Below are positions 5,986-7,096 of a stretch of 7,096 nt of DNA, one piece after another. Numbering within the stretch: the stretch's first letter is position 1; every line of letters begins with the position of its first letter. The notes under the pieces are model-generated. The model ran no database searches, was not told where the DNA came from, and saw nothing but the letters and a program-made list of their open reading frames with translations. The stretch covers positions 3,847-10,942 of the forward strand of contig DEHV01000002.1 of assembly GCA_002352105.1 (NCBI GenBank), given 5' to 3'. The translations under genes and the position numbers were made by a program. Source of the stretch: Chitinophagaceae bacterium UBA2791 (GTDB taxonomy: Bacteria > Bacteroidota > Bacteroidia > Chitinophagales > Chitinophagaceae).

Positions 5986-6136
5986 CGGTTTATTAGTCTG
6001 CGAATGTACGATGTATCGGTTTAGGTTTTATCCCGGGGCAGATAACATGGTCATGTTGAGCGAGCCAATAGCCTTGCAGAATAAATTTCATTTAACGGGA
6101 ACTAACAGATAAATTTAAGCAATAAACATATCTGAT

Positions 6137-7096
6137 ATGCTGCCATATCCTGTTCGCATTGCGCTTATTGCCGCGCTGGGAGGTTTTTTATTCGGGTTTG
6201 AGACCGCGGTTATTTCGGGCGCCGAGAAAACCATTCAGCAGCTATGGTCTTTAAGTCCGGGTTGGCAGGGCTTCACTGTAGCGTCCAGCCTGATCGGCAC
6301 GGTGATCGGTTCTTTTTTTGCCGGTCCCCCTGCGCAACGGTACGGGCGGAAGAAAACGCTGATCTTTATTGCGATCTTATACCTGCTTTCCGCGTTGGGA
6401 TGCGCTACTGTTTCTGTATGGTTCTTTTTTGTGCTTTTCCGGTTTATCGGCGGACTTGCAGTAGGGGCATCCTCTGTGGTGGGACCGATGTATATCTCGG
6501 AAATTGCTCCTCCCCATCTGCGGGGCCGGCTGGCCGGCTCGTTTCAGCTCAACATCGTGATCGGCGTTTTTATCGCCTTTCTGAGTAATTTTTTATTTCT
6601 GAATATCGGGGAAGATTCCTGGAGATGGATGCTTGGCGTTATGGCCATACCCTCCCTGTTGTTTTGGGCGCTGCTGCGCACGATACCCGAAAGTCCCCGC
6701 TGGCTGATCCTTAAGGGCCGGGAAAAAGAAGCCATACCGGTTTTGCAGCGGCTGGGCGAAACCGATGTAACAAGGGTCATCGCCGAGATCAGGGAATCTG
6801 TATCCCAGCATACCGAAAAGCTGTTTCAGAAAAAATACGCCAAACCTATATTTTATGCCATACTGCTGGCGGTATTCAACCAGCTGTCCGGCATCAATGC
6901 CATTCTTTACTATGCGCCAAGGATCTTTGAAATGGCAGGGTTCGACCGGGAGAACGCATATCTGCAACCGGTGTTCATCGGCCTGGCCAATCTTATTTTT
7001 ACCATGCTGGCCATGTCTGTCATAGATAAGCTGGGCCGCAAGACCCTGTTGCTGATCGGGTCGGTAGGAATGATCGTCTTTTTGGGATTGACGGCG
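6137..7096 (+). CDS. Sugar-porter MFS transporter (XylE/GLUT type), 3' end beyond window
   Basis: Reading from ATG 6137 gives 320 codons with no stop, so about two thirds of a usual 440-480-residue sugar porter is present, through about nine of twelve membrane helices. Signatures in order are GGFLFGFETAVISGAE (15-30), RYGRKK (68-73), PESPRW (184-189, the sugar-transporter motif after helix 6), NQLSGINAILYYAP (248-261, helix 7) and DKLGRK (297-302). Q137 aligns by hand with XylE Q168, a sugar-contact residue. E22 occupies the position of the XylE proton-coupling Asp27, so proton symport of a monosaccharide is likely. The sugar cannot be named. In the first motif A the usual Asp is Gln (Q67). 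The start is chosen because helix 1 follows at once. There is no Shine-Dalgarno. It diverges from kdnB across 151 bases. Confidence 0.92.
   Translation, partial: MLPYPVRIALIAALGGFLFGFETAVISGAEKTIQQLWSLSPGWQGFTVASSLIGTVIGSFFAGPPAQRYGRKKTLIFIAILYLLSALGCATVSVWFFFVLFRFIGGLAVGASSVVGPMYISEIAPPHLRGRLAGSFQLNIVIGVFIAFLSNFLFLNIGEDSWRWMLGVMAIPSLLFWALLRTIPESPRWLILKGREKEAIPVLQRLGETDVTRVIAEIRESVSQHTEKLFQKKYAKPIFYAILLAVFNQLSGINAILYYAPRIFEMAGFDRENAYLQPVFIGLANLIFTMLAMSVIDKLGRKTLLLIGSVGMIVFLGLTA

Noticed and set aside
6001..6008. Minus-strand -7 TACATTCG for kdnB
   Set aside because: One mismatch to TAnnTTTG and no TTTG-like -33 upstream at any reasonable spacing.
6056..6117. Promoter for the sugar porter (TAAATTTC 6082-6089 or TAAATTTA 6110-6117)
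   Set aside because: Each -7 has one mismatch and the nearest TTG/TTTG is at the wrong distance (TTG at 6056-6058 gives 23 bases). A promoter must exist nearby, but I cannot place it.

Overview
The window looks like a chromosomal segment from a Bacteroidota bacterium, most likely near the Chitinophagaceae. Three things point there. The promoters resemble the Bacteroidota pattern (TTTG, about 19 nt, TAnnTTTG). Starts lack obvious Shine-Dalgarno sequences and follow AT-rich leaders. One gene encodes a DUF2480 protein, a family I know essentially from Bacteroidetes. The family-level placement is inference.

Layout: positions 1-598 are non-coding and AT-rich, with an unusual cluster of DnaA-box-like 9-mers, a near palindrome of box half-sites, a repeated extended box and a very AT-rich left edge. 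I read this as a candidate replication origin (oriC), or at least a DnaA-binding control region. A well-formed Bacteroidota promoter (488-518) lies at its right end, 1 nt from the best DnaA box. It drives a PpiD/SurA-type periplasmic peptidyl-prolyl isomerase (599-2737), which ends in a strong intrinsic terminator (2757-2792). A DUF2480 protein of unknown function (3019-3525) follows with its own probable promoter.

The next two genes are on the minus strand: a CorA-type divalent cation channel (3646-4749) and, upstream of it, an iron-alcohol-dehydrogenase-family protein recognised as KdnB, Kdo 8-oxidase (4906-5985). A sugar-porter MFS transporter (6137 to the window edge, no stop reached) diverges from kdnB.

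The genes do not form one pathway. PpiD (envelope protein folding) and KdnB (modification of the lipopolysaccharide sugar Kdo) both serve the outer envelope. CorA and the MFS protein are inner-membrane transporters. KdnB's usual partner, the aminotransferase KdnA, is not in the window. No tRNA, rRNA, CRISPR array, insertion sequence or phage gene was seen. The least ordinary part is 1-598.
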